A DNA stretch of 64,000 nt from Mixta sp. Marseille-Q2659 (GTDB taxonomy: Bacteria > Pseudomonadota > Gammaproteobacteria > Enterobacterales > Enterobacteriaceae), in contig NZ_CALNWY010000007.1 of the NCBI RefSeq assembly GCF_940807255.1, forward strand, positions 1 through 64,000. Reading direction: 5' to 3'. A program made the translations under genes and the position numbers. This document shows positions 55,614 to 63,028 of this stretch, piece after piece (the first letter of the stretch is position 1; the number at the start of each line of letters is the position of its first letter). Under the pieces are notes generated by a model. That model saw only the letters and a program-made list of their open reading frames with translations. It searched no databases and was not told the DNA's origin.

Positions 55614-56110
55614 AGCTCTCCTTCCATCAGCACATTGCGCTGTTCTGGATGATCGGTGCTCCGGGCGTCTTCGCGCCCGTGATCGAGAACGCCAAGCGGC
55701 CCGATGCCGGCGCCGTCATGGCGTGGGGTGTCGCGATCGTGGCGGTGATGATCCTCTTCACCCCTTTGCTGCTGCGCTGTCCACCATTCCGGCGCTGGTA
55801 TGGCCGGACGGATGCGCTGTCGGAGCGGCAGCGCCAGGCGCTTGCCGAGCGCGGCCTGCGCCGCTACTACCAGACCGCTTTCGATGACGGCTACGTGCCC
55901 CGCGTGATGCCCTACGTGTGGCGCATCATCTGGACGGTCGGCGGGTTGATGGCTGTGACCGCCGTACTGCCTACCAACACCGGACGGCCAGCCTTCGATG
56001 CCTTGGTGGTCTTCTCGACCTGGTATCCGATAGGCGTGATGCTGCTGGTTTTCGCGTCGAGGCCCCTTGGCCGGTTGATTCGCCAAAGAGCACAGGAGCG
56101 GCGGAAATGA
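55610..56110 (+). CDS. Membrane protein of unknown function
   Basis: A 166-residue protein with about four hydrophobic segments (HIALFWMIGAPGVFAPVIEN; AVMAWGVAIVAVMILFTPLL; IIWTVGGLMAVTAVL; YPIGVMLLVFASRPL) and a soluble loop between the second and third. Not recognised further. It overlaps its neighbours on both sides. Confidence 0.6.
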   Translation: MKLSFHQHIALFWMIGAPGVFAPVIENAKRPDAGAVMAWGVAIVAVMILFTPLLLRCPPFRRWYGRTDALSERQRQALAERGLRRYYQTAFDDGYVPRVMPYVWRIIWTVGGLMAVTAVLPTNTGRPAFDALVVFSTWYPIGVMLLVFASRPLGRLIRQRAQERRK

Positions 56111-56478
56111 GCACGTCAACCATCGAGGCGCTGGCCAGCGCCTGGGCAAGGATTGCCGAGGAAGCGGAATTCCCCGCTGACTACGAGGGGACTGCCACAC
56201 CACAAGCGCATCGGGCTAGCGAAGCTATTCAGGAGCAGATTCGGGAGCGCATCGTCGCCACCAACGACATGCGGCTGTTCAGCCTGCTGCACCTGCTGGG
56301 TCAGGCGTCGCTGCGCATGGAGCAAGCGCTGTGGCCGGAGGATTACGAGCGGATGACGCGCGAGGTTGAGGAAGCCCTGCGGCAAGCCACCGACGCCAAC
56401 GCCAGATCGTACACCCACGAAGAAGTGATGCAGGCGATGCAGGAACGCATCGACCGGGCGCGAGACAAGCCATGTTGA
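56107..56478 (+). CDS. Small acidic/helical protein of unknown function
   Basis: A 123-residue helical protein (MSTSTIEALASAWARIAEEA, FSLLHLLGQASLRMEQALWP, HEEVMQAMQERIDRARDKPC). It overlaps tnpR by 7 bases, so expression is tied to the resolvase. No family recognised. Confidence 0.6.
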   Translation: MSTSTIEALASAWARIAEEAEFPADYEGTATPQAHRASEAIQEQIRERIVATNDMRLFSLLHLLGQASLRMEQALWPEDYERMTREVEEALRQATDANARSYTHEEVMQAMQERIDRARDKPC

Positions 56479-57029
56479 TTGGCTATGCGCGCGTCTCGAC
56501 GCAGGATCAGAACCTGGAGCTGCAACGCGAAGCCTTGAGCAAGGCCGGATGTAAAAAGGTCTTCGAGGACAAGGTGAGTGGCACGCGGGCAGACCGGCCT
56601 GGCTTGGCCAAGACGCTCGAAATGCTGCGCGAAGGCGATACTTTGGTCGTCTGGAAGCTCGACCGGCTGGGCCGGTCGGTCAAGCAACTGGTCGATCTGG
56701 TCGGCGATCTGCACAAGCACGGTGTCCAGTTCAGGAGCCTCACCGACTCCATCGACACCGGCACACCATCCGGGCGGTTCTTCTTCCACGTCATGGCGAG
56801 CCTTGCCGAAATGGAGCGCGAGCTGACCGTCGAGCGCACCCGCGCCGGGCTGGAAGTCGCCAAGCAGCTCGGCCGCAAAGGCGGCCGCAAGCCGAAGATG
56901 ACCGACAGCAAGATCGAGTCGGCCAAGAAGCTGCTGGCCAGCGGGGTGCCGCCCAAGGACGTGGCCAAGAACCTCGGCGTGTCCATTCCGACGCTGTACC
57001 GCTGGGTGCCAGCCTCCACGCACGCTTAG
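56472..57029 (+). CDS. tnpR: Tn3-family serine resolvase TnpR
   Basis: A 185-residue resolvase: catalytic Ser in YARVSTQDQNLELQ, KLDRLGRSVKQLVDLV, FFFHVMASLAEMERELTVER, and C-terminal helix-turn-helix PKDVAKNLGVSIPTLYRW. It sits at the right end with its stop codon inside the terminal repeat, far from tnpA, because cargo genes and the integron separate the two. Confidence 0.92.
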   Translation: MLIGYARVSTQDQNLELQREALSKAGCKKVFEDKVSGTRADRPGLAKTLEMLREGDTLVVWKLDRLGRSVKQLVDLVGDLHKHGVQFRSLTDSIDTGTPSGRFFFHVMASLAEMERELTVERTRAGLEVAKQLGRKGGRKPKMTDSKIESAKKLLASGVPPKDVAKNLGVSIPTLYRWVPASTHA

Positions 57030-57062
57030 CGTGCTTTATTTTCCGTTTTCTGAGACGACCCC
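57025..57062 (-). repeat. Right Tn21-type 38-bp terminal repeat, intact
   Basis: It starts CTTAGCGTGCTTTATTTTCC and ends GAGACGACCCC. This is the only uninterrupted Tn21-type end in the window. It is followed by the TGCAT target duplication. Confidence 0.95.
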
Positions 57063-57065
57063 TGC

Positions 57066-58034
57066 ATGACCATTATCGCCGCATATTATTACAACGAAGG
57101 TAAGCGAGTCCGTGAAATCAGGCTCGATGAGCACGTCGAACTAAACGAGAATCGCTCGGGCTTCTGCTGGATCGCGCTTAGCGAGCCCACCGCAGACGAA
57201 CTCAGCGCGATCCAGACGACGTATAACCTCCATCCTTTGGCGATCGACAACGCCATGCACCCGCTGTGCCCGCCCAAGCTCGAGGTCTACAACGATGAGT
57301 TGTACGTCGTCGCCCAGACCGCCGAGCTGGTCGGCGACCGGATCAGCTACGGCAAGATGGCGATCTTCACCGGTCACAATCACCTTATCACCGTGCGGCA
57401 CGGCAATGCCGGAGCGCTGGGCAAACTTCGGGAGCAACTCGAGGCATCGCCGACGCAGTTCGGCAAGGGTGTCGACTATGTGCTGCACGCGATCTTGCAC
57501 CGAGTGGTCGACCAGTATCTGCCCATCTTCGAAATGATCGAGGACGACGTCCTGGCGATGGAGCGACGGTCGCTGCACGATTTCCTCGAGCCAGAAGAGG
57601 TGGCGCGAATCTTCGAACTAAGGTCCGAACTCACGCGGTTCCAGCGCACGCTCGGGGCTATGGCCGAGCTGGTGCGAAAGCTCGTTCGCGGCCACTTTCC
57701 CTGCATCAGCGCCGAAATGACACCATATTTCCACGACGTCGCGGACCATGTCCACCGCGTGCAGTCCATGGTCGACGGCCTCCTGCTTGTCCTGTCCACG
57801 GTCTTCGAGGCCAGCAGCCTTCTGGAAGCGCAAAGGATCGGTGTGGTCACTCGCCAGCTCGCGGCCTGGGCGGCGATCTTGGCGGTCCCGACGGCGATCG
57901 CCGGAATATATGGCATGAACTTCAAGCACATGCCGGAACTGGACACGCCATATGGCTACTTCGTCGTGCTCGGAGTGATAGCGGTGTTCTGCCTTCTCCT
58001 ATTCATGCGCTTCAAGAAGGCCAAGTGGCTATGA
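57066..58034 (+). CDS. corA: CorA-family magnesium/divalent cation transporter
   Basis: A 322-residue CorA protein: long cytoplasmic N-terminal domain, two C-terminal helices and the pore signature IYGMNFKHMPEL. Its start codon lies in the target duplication, directly at the transposon edge; before insertion its ATG overlapped the gst stop. Any expression must now come from the transposon side. It could lower or raise Mg/Co/Zn; the role in a stress operon is unclear. Confidence 0.92.
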   Translation: MTIIAAYYYNEGKRVREIRLDEHVELNENRSGFCWIALSEPTADELSAIQTTYNLHPLAIDNAMHPLCPPKLEVYNDELYVVAQTAELVGDRISYGKMAIFTGHNHLITVRHGNAGALGKLREQLEASPTQFGKGVDYVLHAILHRVVDQYLPIFEMIEDDVLAMERRSLHDFLEPEEVARIFELRSELTRFQRTLGAMAELVRKLVRGHFPCISAEMTPYFHDVADHVHRVQSMVDGLLLVLSTVFEASSLLEAQRIGVVTRQLAAWAAILAVPTAIAGIYGMNFKHMPELDTPYGYFVVLGVIAVFCLLLFMRFKKAKWL

Positions 58035-58125
58035 GTAACGCACTTCGCGAGCTTCTCCGTCCGCCGAGTCACAGCGCGCTTTGTGCGCGAGCGTGTCCAA
58101 TCCAGTTCAAGATGAAGGTGCTTCC

Positions 58126-58698
58126 ATGACCTCCCAGGTGACCGACGTTCTAGAAGCAGTCCAGTCATTCATCGCCAAAGGCTATGACCGCGAATACCGC
58201 GTCAAGGACGGCAATCTCGTCGATCTCGAACTAGGGTCAACCCTCGATGCATGCAGCATTCGCGTCGATGCGGCGTTGCGCCTCGAGAGCGGGGACGACG
58301 GCGAAGATGCCTCCAACATCTACGCGATCACCGATCCGGCGACAGAGCATAAAGGCCTGTTGATCGACGCCTTCGACGTGTTCCACGAAATCTGCCCCCG
58401 CGACTTGTCCGAGCGCCTTGTGGCGCATCGGGAAACAGCACCGGCAGGTGACCAGGACGCGCCGAGCAAGCACGGACTACGGAAAGTCTACAAGAGCGAG
58501 TTTCACAGCGATCCCGAGCGTTACGTTCTGCGCGAGGGCTTTCCAGACTTCCCGCCATGCCCTTTCGGCCAATCCTTCAGCATCCTCGGCTTCGATACCG
58601 CCGAGCAGGAATATGTCTGGCTCGTCACGAGCATCATTCGAGATCCTCGGCTGATCAGGGTTCCATACCAGGGCGAAGACGTCATCAGCGACGAATAG
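58126..58698 (+). CDS. Protein of unknown function downstream of corA
   Basis: A 190-residue soluble protein (MTSQVTDVLEAVQSFIAKGY, IYAITDPATEHKGLLIDAFD, LREGFPDFPPCPFGQSFSIL). I chose the ATG at 58126. No family recognised. It has few cysteines and no signal peptide. It lies 90 bp after corA on the same strand, so probably in the same operon. Confidence 0.6.
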   Translation: MTSQVTDVLEAVQSFIAKGYDREYRVKDGNLVDLELGSTLDACSIRVDAALRLESGDDGEDASNIYAITDPATEHKGLLIDAFDVFHEICPRDLSERLVAHRETAPAGDQDAPSKHGLRKVYKSEFHSDPERYVLREGFPDFPPCPFGQSFSILGFDTAEQEYVWLVTSIIRDPRLIRVPYQGEDVISDE

Positions 58699-58785
58699 CG
58701 GTGTCGCTTAGCCGGAAAGGCTGGCCTTCCTGGCCCACACATCTGCAGGCTGAACTTTAAGAACATCGAAAATTAGGAGGTGATT

Positions 58786-59235
58786 ATGGACTGGAACAAG
58801 GACCACATACGAGAAACTATGCTCTTGCTGGAGACAGCAGCGTTGCACAGCGCTCGCGAAAACTACCTGGACTATGTCTCTACCGCTCGGCTCGATCGGA
58901 GCGAACCGATCGAAAACGACGAACTAGCTCAGGCCGAGGTCGCGAGCGACTTCGCTGAAGCGCTCGATGACACGCTCCATGACTACGCCAATAAACTCGA
59001 AAAGCTCAGGACGATCGATTTCGGCCCCAAGTTGGCCGTCAACGAAGGCGCTGTCGTCAAGCTGTCCGGCCGCCACTTTGTGATCGCGGTGTCAACGAGC
59101 AAGTTTACCTGTCAGGGGCGTGAGCTCATGGGCATTTCCACGATGGCGCCGATCTTCGAAGCGATCGAGGGTGCCCGAGCCGGGGAGACCGTGCAGTTCA
59201 ACGGCCGGGACCTCACCGTAGAAGACGTGGAATAA
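58786..59235 (+). CDS. Protein with a GreA-like C-terminal domain
   Basis: A 149-residue protein with a helical N-terminal part (MDWNKDHIRETMLLLETAAL) and a beta-rich C-terminus (NEGAVVKLSGRHFVIAVSTS, LMGISTMAPIFEAIEGARAG, ETVQFNGRDLTVEDV) resembling the FKBP-like C-terminal domain of GreA/Rnk factors, which bind near the RNA polymerase secondary channel. The canonical GreA coiled coil with its acidic tip is not evident. An AGGAGGTGATT site fixes the ATG at 58786. Confidence 0.6.
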   Translation: MDWNKDHIRETMLLLETAALHSARENYLDYVSTARLDRSEPIENDELAQAEVASDFAEALDDTLHDYANKLEKLRTIDFGPKLAVNEGAVVKLSGRHFVIAVSTSKFTCQGRELMGISTMAPIFEAIEGARAGETVQFNGRDLTVEDVE

Positions 59236-59341
59236 AGCCCTCCACCGCAGCCGGCGCGCTAGTGCCGAACGCCCTGCATCTCTTTCTGCATGCATACGGT
59301 CACTTGCAGCCGCGTTGACCTGGCTCATCAAAGGCAAACTC

Positions 59342-59743
59342 ATGACAACACCTTCATTCTTCATCACCCCCGGATACGGGACGCGCCTGCATGACGCGCT
59401 TCATTATTCTCAGGCAATGCGCATTGGTGACCGCGTGGAGATCTCCGGACAGGGCGGATGGAACGACGATCTCGTCATTCCGGAGTCGATTGAGGAAGAG
59501 ATCGAGCAGGCGTTCAAGAACGTGGAACGGACGCTCGCGACCGCCGGAGCACGCTGGCCGCATGTGGTCCACGTCAATTCCTATCACGTCGGTGGATTCC
59601 CTCCCGTGATCAACGAAACAATGGCCAAGCTGTATCGCCACTACATGCCCGACCGCGCTCCAATCTGGACGCAGTTGGGAATCGAAGCGCTGGGGCTTCC
59701 AACCATGCGTATCGAAATTCGCGTAACAGCTATCATCGCCTGA
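59342..59743 (+). CDS. RidA/YjgF-family protein
   Basis: A 133-residue Rid-family protein (HYSQAMRIGDRVEISGQGGW, EQAFKNVERTLATAGARWPH, LGLPTMRIEIRVTAII). The catalytic Arg of true imine deaminases is probably the Arg in MRIEIRVTAI. E. coli RidA becomes a holdase chaperone after chlorination by HOCl, which fits the cluster theme. It ends the plus-strand operon. Confidence 0.82.
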   Translation: MTTPSFFITPGYGTRLHDALHYSQAMRIGDRVEISGQGGWNDDLVIPESIEEEIEQAFKNVERTLATAGARWPHVVHVNSYHVGGFPPVINETMAKLYRHYMPDRAPIWTQLGIEALGLPTMRIEIRVTAIIA

Positions 59744-59773
59744 CCCCGCGGTTCGTGCAGGCGCCGTGCCGCG

Positions 59774-61045
59774 CTAATCCCGCACGCCCTGCGCCCGCTT
59801 CTCCATGCATATCATCGTATCGAGAGATCCGGTTATCATCGGCGTGCTCGGAGAACGGGGGGCCGCCTTGGCCTGGTTGGCGCGCCTCGGCTGCCTGCGG
59901 GCGATGGCCAGCACTGCCAGGAGCGTGAGCAACGCCGCCGCATAAAGGAACAGGCCGCCAGGGCCGACGATATTCATTGCAGCTGCTCCTATTAGGGGGC
60001 CAGCGGCTGTCCCGATCCCGTTGAGCAACAGAAGCCCGCGCGCGGTGCCGAGTAGCCGACCGGCCGGAAGATCGTCGTTTGCGACGGCGAGACACAACGA
60101 ATAAATCGGGATGCCAAAGCCGCCGAACAGCGCACCTGCCGCAAGGAGCAGCGGCAGAGGCGCTTCCACCGCCAACGCTACGCCGATGGCAGACGCTGCG
60201 GACGCCAGCGCCGCACCGGCGATGACAAGATTCCGGGGCACTCGATCCGAAAGCCAACCGAGTGGCCAATGGAAGGCGAGCGTTCCACCAAGAACCGCAG
60301 CCATGAAGGCGGAGATACCGCCCACATCGAGGCCGATGCTCTGGGCGAAGTTCGCGCCCATGCCCCAGAAACCACCGATAGCCAGGCCGGCCAGGAAAGC
60401 GCCAGCCGCAGCGAGAGGTGATACGAGGACGAGGTCCCTGAACGCGACCCATTCCTGTTCCACCTGGGCCGGCGGATGACTGGGCAGCAAGGTGATCGGA
60501 ACCACCGCCGCTGATATCAGCAGCGACACGATGAGGAACAATGTCACGTCGGCGGGCGGTGCGATGTTGAGTAACGCCTGCCCGATTGCCCATGAGCCCA
60601 TAGAGACAACTCCGAATATCGACAGGAGCTGCCCGCGTGTGGATGGCAATGCGTGGGCGTTGAGCCAACTCTCCGTTGCGAGGATCATGCCCGCGTAGGC
60701 GAAGCCGGTAATCAGGCGAAGCGGCATCCAGGCGATCGGCTCCACGAACGCCACATGGAGAAGGGCGGTCATCGAGGCAATGGCCGCGAAGCCGGCGAAG
60801 GTTCTGACATGTCCCACGGAGACGATGATCGGTGGCAACACGAGCGCGCCGATCGTGAAACCCGCGAAATAGAAGGACATCATCGCGCTGATCGCGCCGG
60901 TCGAGAACCCCTTATGGCCGGCTCTCACGATCAGGAGCGTGCTCAGCAGGCCATTGCCCAGCAGCAGAGCGGCGACGCTCAGCAGCAGCGCCGCCACCGG
61001 CGCGAGAACGAGGCCGCGCTTGCCCGCCGACCTCATGGTATCCAT
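59774..61045 (-). CDS. YcaD-like MFS transporter
   Basis: A 423-residue, 12-helix major facilitator. GLVLAPVAALLLSVAALLLG opens helix 1; RLITGFAYAGMILATESWLN with the helix 4 motif and QLLSIFGVVSMGSWAIGQAL are typical of the YcaD branch. The ATG at 61045 (MDTMRSAGKRG) overlaps the DM13 gene by 13 bases; an upstream frame would run inside that gene. Substrate unknown. It ends the minus-strand operon. Confidence 0.85.
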   Translation of the reverse strand: MDTMRSAGKRGLVLAPVAALLLSVAALLLGNGLLSTLLIVRAGHKGFSTGAISAMMSFYFAGFTIGALVLPPIIVSVGHVRTFAGFAAIASMTALLHVAFVEPIAWMPLRLITGFAYAGMILATESWLNAHALPSTRGQLLSIFGVVSMGSWAIGQALLNIAPPADVTLFLIVSLLISAAVVPITLLPSHPPAQVEQEWVAFRDLVLVSPLAAAGAFLAGLAIGGFWGMGANFAQSIGLDVGGISAFMAAVLGGTLAFHWPLGWLSDRVPRNLVIAGAALASAASAIGVALAVEAPLPLLLAAGALFGGFGIPIYSLCLAVANDDLPAGRLLGTARGLLLLNGIGTAAGPLIGAAAMNIVGPGGLFLYAAALLTLLAVLAIARRQPRRANQAKAAPRSPSTPMITGSLDTMICMEKRAQGVRD

Positions 61046-61545
61046 CGCCGGGCTCGTTCTCGGGCCTGACTTGAGGGTTGATACTCTGCCGCACTGATGA
61101 ACTGGTCGAATGCTTCGCACCAGATGACGACCGTGTTGTAGTCACGGACATCGATGCCGGCAGGCACCTCGACGATGAAGCCGTTGAACGTCTTCACATC
61201 GCCCACGCGGACTGATCTGTCCTTGATTAGGAGAAAGGCCTCCTTCGTGTCGACGAAACGTGGTGCGAGGTAGAGCTTGTAGTCGGGACCAGGGGCGAGG
61301 CGCCCGATATGGGCGATACGGTCGCGCGAGACCCGGATCTCGCCTTCCCCCCAGTGAAGCAGGTCGCTGCCTTTGAGATCGCGGGCCAGACGCCCTGCGT
61401 AGAGCGTCTCGGCTGAGATGGTCCGCAAGGCCGCCGCGTCCGGGGCCTGGGGGGCGGTCAGGATCGGCAGCGTGTAGACACCGCCCGCGAAGCCCATGGC
61501 GAGCATCGCGAGATGGGTGGCAATCAGGATGACCCAGCGCCGCAT
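61033..61545 (-). CDS. Membrane-anchored DM13-domain protein
   Basis: A 170-residue protein with one N-terminal signal-anchor helix (VILIATHLAMLAMGFAGGVY) and a DM13 domain (YKLYLAPRFVDTKEAFLLIK, FNGFIVEVPAGIDVRDYNTV, VIWCEAFDQFISAAEY) with its conserved Cys. DM13 domains are proposed to be redox modules of the cytochrome b561/DOMON type, facing the periplasm. It starts 3 bp after the thioredoxin-fold gene. Confidence 0.8.
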   Translation of the reverse strand: MRRWVILIATHLAMLAMGFAGGVYTLPILTAPQAPDAAALRTISAETLYAGRLARDLKGSDLLHWGEGEIRVSRDRIAHIGRLAPGPDYKLYLAPRFVDTKEAFLLIKDRSVRVGDVKTFNGFIVEVPAGIDVRDYNTVVIWCEAFDQFISAAEYQPSSQARERARRWIP

Positions 61546-61548
61546 CGG

Positions 61549-62019
61549 TTACACCAGCTCCAGTCCCTTCACGAGCTGATCGGCGTCGAGATGGAAGTCC
61601 GAGAATACGATGCGGCCGCCAGCGTCCATCACGGAGAACCAGGGCGTTCCCCGCGTGCGGTAGTCCTCCATGAAGGTGGGAAGCGTCGCGCCGGCAGGTG
61701 GCTCGTCCTGACCGAACGCGACAGGAAGCGCATACTTGAGCTGGTTCACGCGCAGCTTCTCGAAGGTGTTCTCATCCGCTCCTTCGAAGACGGTCTGGAT
61801 CACCGCGAAGCCCACGCCCTTGGCGCTCAATGCACCATGCAACCTTTGTAGCGTCGGAAATCCATGCAAATGGCAGCCACGGCACCAGTGCTGGAAGGCG
61901 AAGAGGACTTTCGGGCCGGTGCCGAGATCCGACAGCTTGAGCGGCGCGATGCTTTCTCCATCCGCGCCAATCCATCTCTGCACCCGCAGCTCGGGGGCTT
62001 GTCGTTCGTCGACGCTCAT
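61549..62019 (-). CDS. Thioredoxin-fold redoxin
   Basis: A 156-residue cytoplasmic thioredoxin/AhpC-TSA-fold protein with FAFQHWCRGCHLHGFPTLQR, a CxxC pair in the active-site position, and GTPWFSVMDAGG, the cis-Pro region. It could reduce disulfides or regenerate Msr enzymes. The ATG at 62019 has GGAGG 8 bases upstream. Confidence 0.83.
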   Translation of the reverse strand: MSVDERQAPELRVQRWIGADGESIAPLKLSDLGTGPKVLFAFQHWCRGCHLHGFPTLQRLHGALSAKGVGFAVIQTVFEGADENTFEKLRVNQLKYALPVAFGQDEPPAGATLPTFMEDYRTRGTPWFSVMDAGGRIVFSDFHLDADQLVKGLELV

Positions 62020-62170
62020 CTGATCCTCCAATTCCGATGCAGAAGTCCGATGAGTGGTCGCGTGTGGCGATGGCACGCGAACCTCACCGCCTTGATCCCC
62101 TACAGGTTGTAGGATGCGAGTTCGCCGACCGATACCTCGTGGCCAGCCCCGCCGTTCTTCCGTCGGTGTG

Positions 62171-62476
62171 TCACCGCCGCCCCTCAATGACAAAGGCGCG
62201 ATAGCGGGAACCGGCAAAACGGTGCGCAGCGATGGTTTGGTAGGCGGGGCTATGATACCAATCACGGGCGGCCTGCATCGTCGGGAACCGCAAAATTACG
62301 GCCCCTTCGACGGGCGGCCCCTCCAAATGCTCCATCGCGCCATAAGCGGCGAGAAAGGTTACGTCGTGGCCATCGAACGATGGGCCGACGCCTGCAGAAT
62401 AGGTTGCGAGTTCTTCCGGATCGGTGGTTTCTTCGCGGGTGAAGACGACGAACGCTTCCATCTTAAAGTCTTTCAT
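62171..62476 (-). CDS. DUF1330 protein
   Basis: A 101-residue dimeric alpha/beta-barrel protein of the DUF1330 family: YSAGVGPSFDGHDVTFLAAY, ILRFPTMQAARDWYHSPAYQ, RYRAFVIEG. Function unknown; often near redox enzymes. The ATG at 62476 (MKDFKMEAF) is chosen; a second ATG follows five codons later. It lies 47 bp after the HbpS-like gene, in the same direction. Confidence 0.82.
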   Translation of the reverse strand: MKDFKMEAFVVFTREETTDPEELATYSAGVGPSFDGHDVTFLAAYGAMEHLEGPPVEGAVILRFPTMQAARDWYHSPAYQTIAAHRFAGSRYRAFVIEGRR

Positions 62477-62523
62477 AAGGTCGCATCTGCAGGCCACCGC
62501 CGCTGGCGATGGCCTTAAAGTCG

Positions 62524-62955
62524 TCAGGCTGGCAGCTCGAACCCGATTTTCGTGAGTGCCTCGACGCACGCATCCTGATCCTGCTGATAGTTGCCTCCGG
62601 AGATGCCGATCCCGCCGATCAACTTCCCGTCTTCCAGGATCGGATAGCCTCCGCCGACAGCGACCATCCGGGGGCGATAGGCCAGCGGCGCCACTTTTGG
62701 ATCGTTCGAAACATAGTCGTTCCAGACATGGGTGGGGTACCCAAACGAGGCGGAACTCCAAGCCTTGTCGATGGCAACATCGACGGTGAGAAACGGCGCG
62801 TCATCAGTGCGCTCGAACGCGCGCAGGTTACCGGTGGCGTCGACGACGGCGACCGCAGCCGGGATGCCGATTGTACGTGCCGCGGCGATCGCCGCGTCGA
62901 TGAGGGCGACGGCGGTTTCGCGGTTGATCGAGGCGGTGGCAATGGATTTCGTCAT
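62524..62955 (-). CDS. HbpS/GlcG-like heme-binding-type protein
   Basis: A 143-residue DUF336 protein: VALIDAAIAAARTIGIPAAV, AVVDATGNLRAFERTDDAPF, GGGYPILEDGKLIGGIGISG. HbpS in Streptomyces binds heme/iron under oxidative stress; GlcG is of unknown function. No signal peptide. ATG at 62955 with GAAGGAAATTTC in front. Confidence 0.82.
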   Translation of the reverse strand: MTKSIATASINRETAVALIDAAIAAARTIGIPAAVAVVDATGNLRAFERTDDAPFLTVDVAIDKAWSSASFGYPTHVWNDYVSNDPKVAPLAYRPRMVAVGGGYPILEDGKLIGGIGISGGNYQQDQDACVEALTKIGFELPA

Positions 62956-63028
62956 GAAATTTCCTTCGCCGTGGCGTAATCCGTCCGGCGTTCTTGAGGT
63001 TAGAAAAGACGTTCGGCGGTGGCAGTCA

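Larger units (their letters stand above)
43906..57062. mobile_element. Tn21-subgroup (Tn3 family) transposon carrying a class 1 integron
   Basis: Both ends are the same 38-bp repeat (GGGGTCGTCTCAGAAAACGG at the start). The 5-bp target duplication TGCAT is at 43901-43905 and 57063-57067. tnpA points out of the left end and tnpR out of the right end, each with its stop codon inside the terminal repeat. The integron lies in the gap next to tnpA, where res is expected. tnpA and tnpR at opposite ends with the cargo between recall Tn1403-type elements of Pseudomonas; that comparison is from memory. The left repeat is blocked by IS5075. Confidence 0.9.

Noticed and set aside
59280..59310. Further copy of the TATGC palindrome before ridA
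   Set aside because: TGCATGCATAC is present but does not fit the half-site spacing, and ridA probably belongs to the upstream operon.
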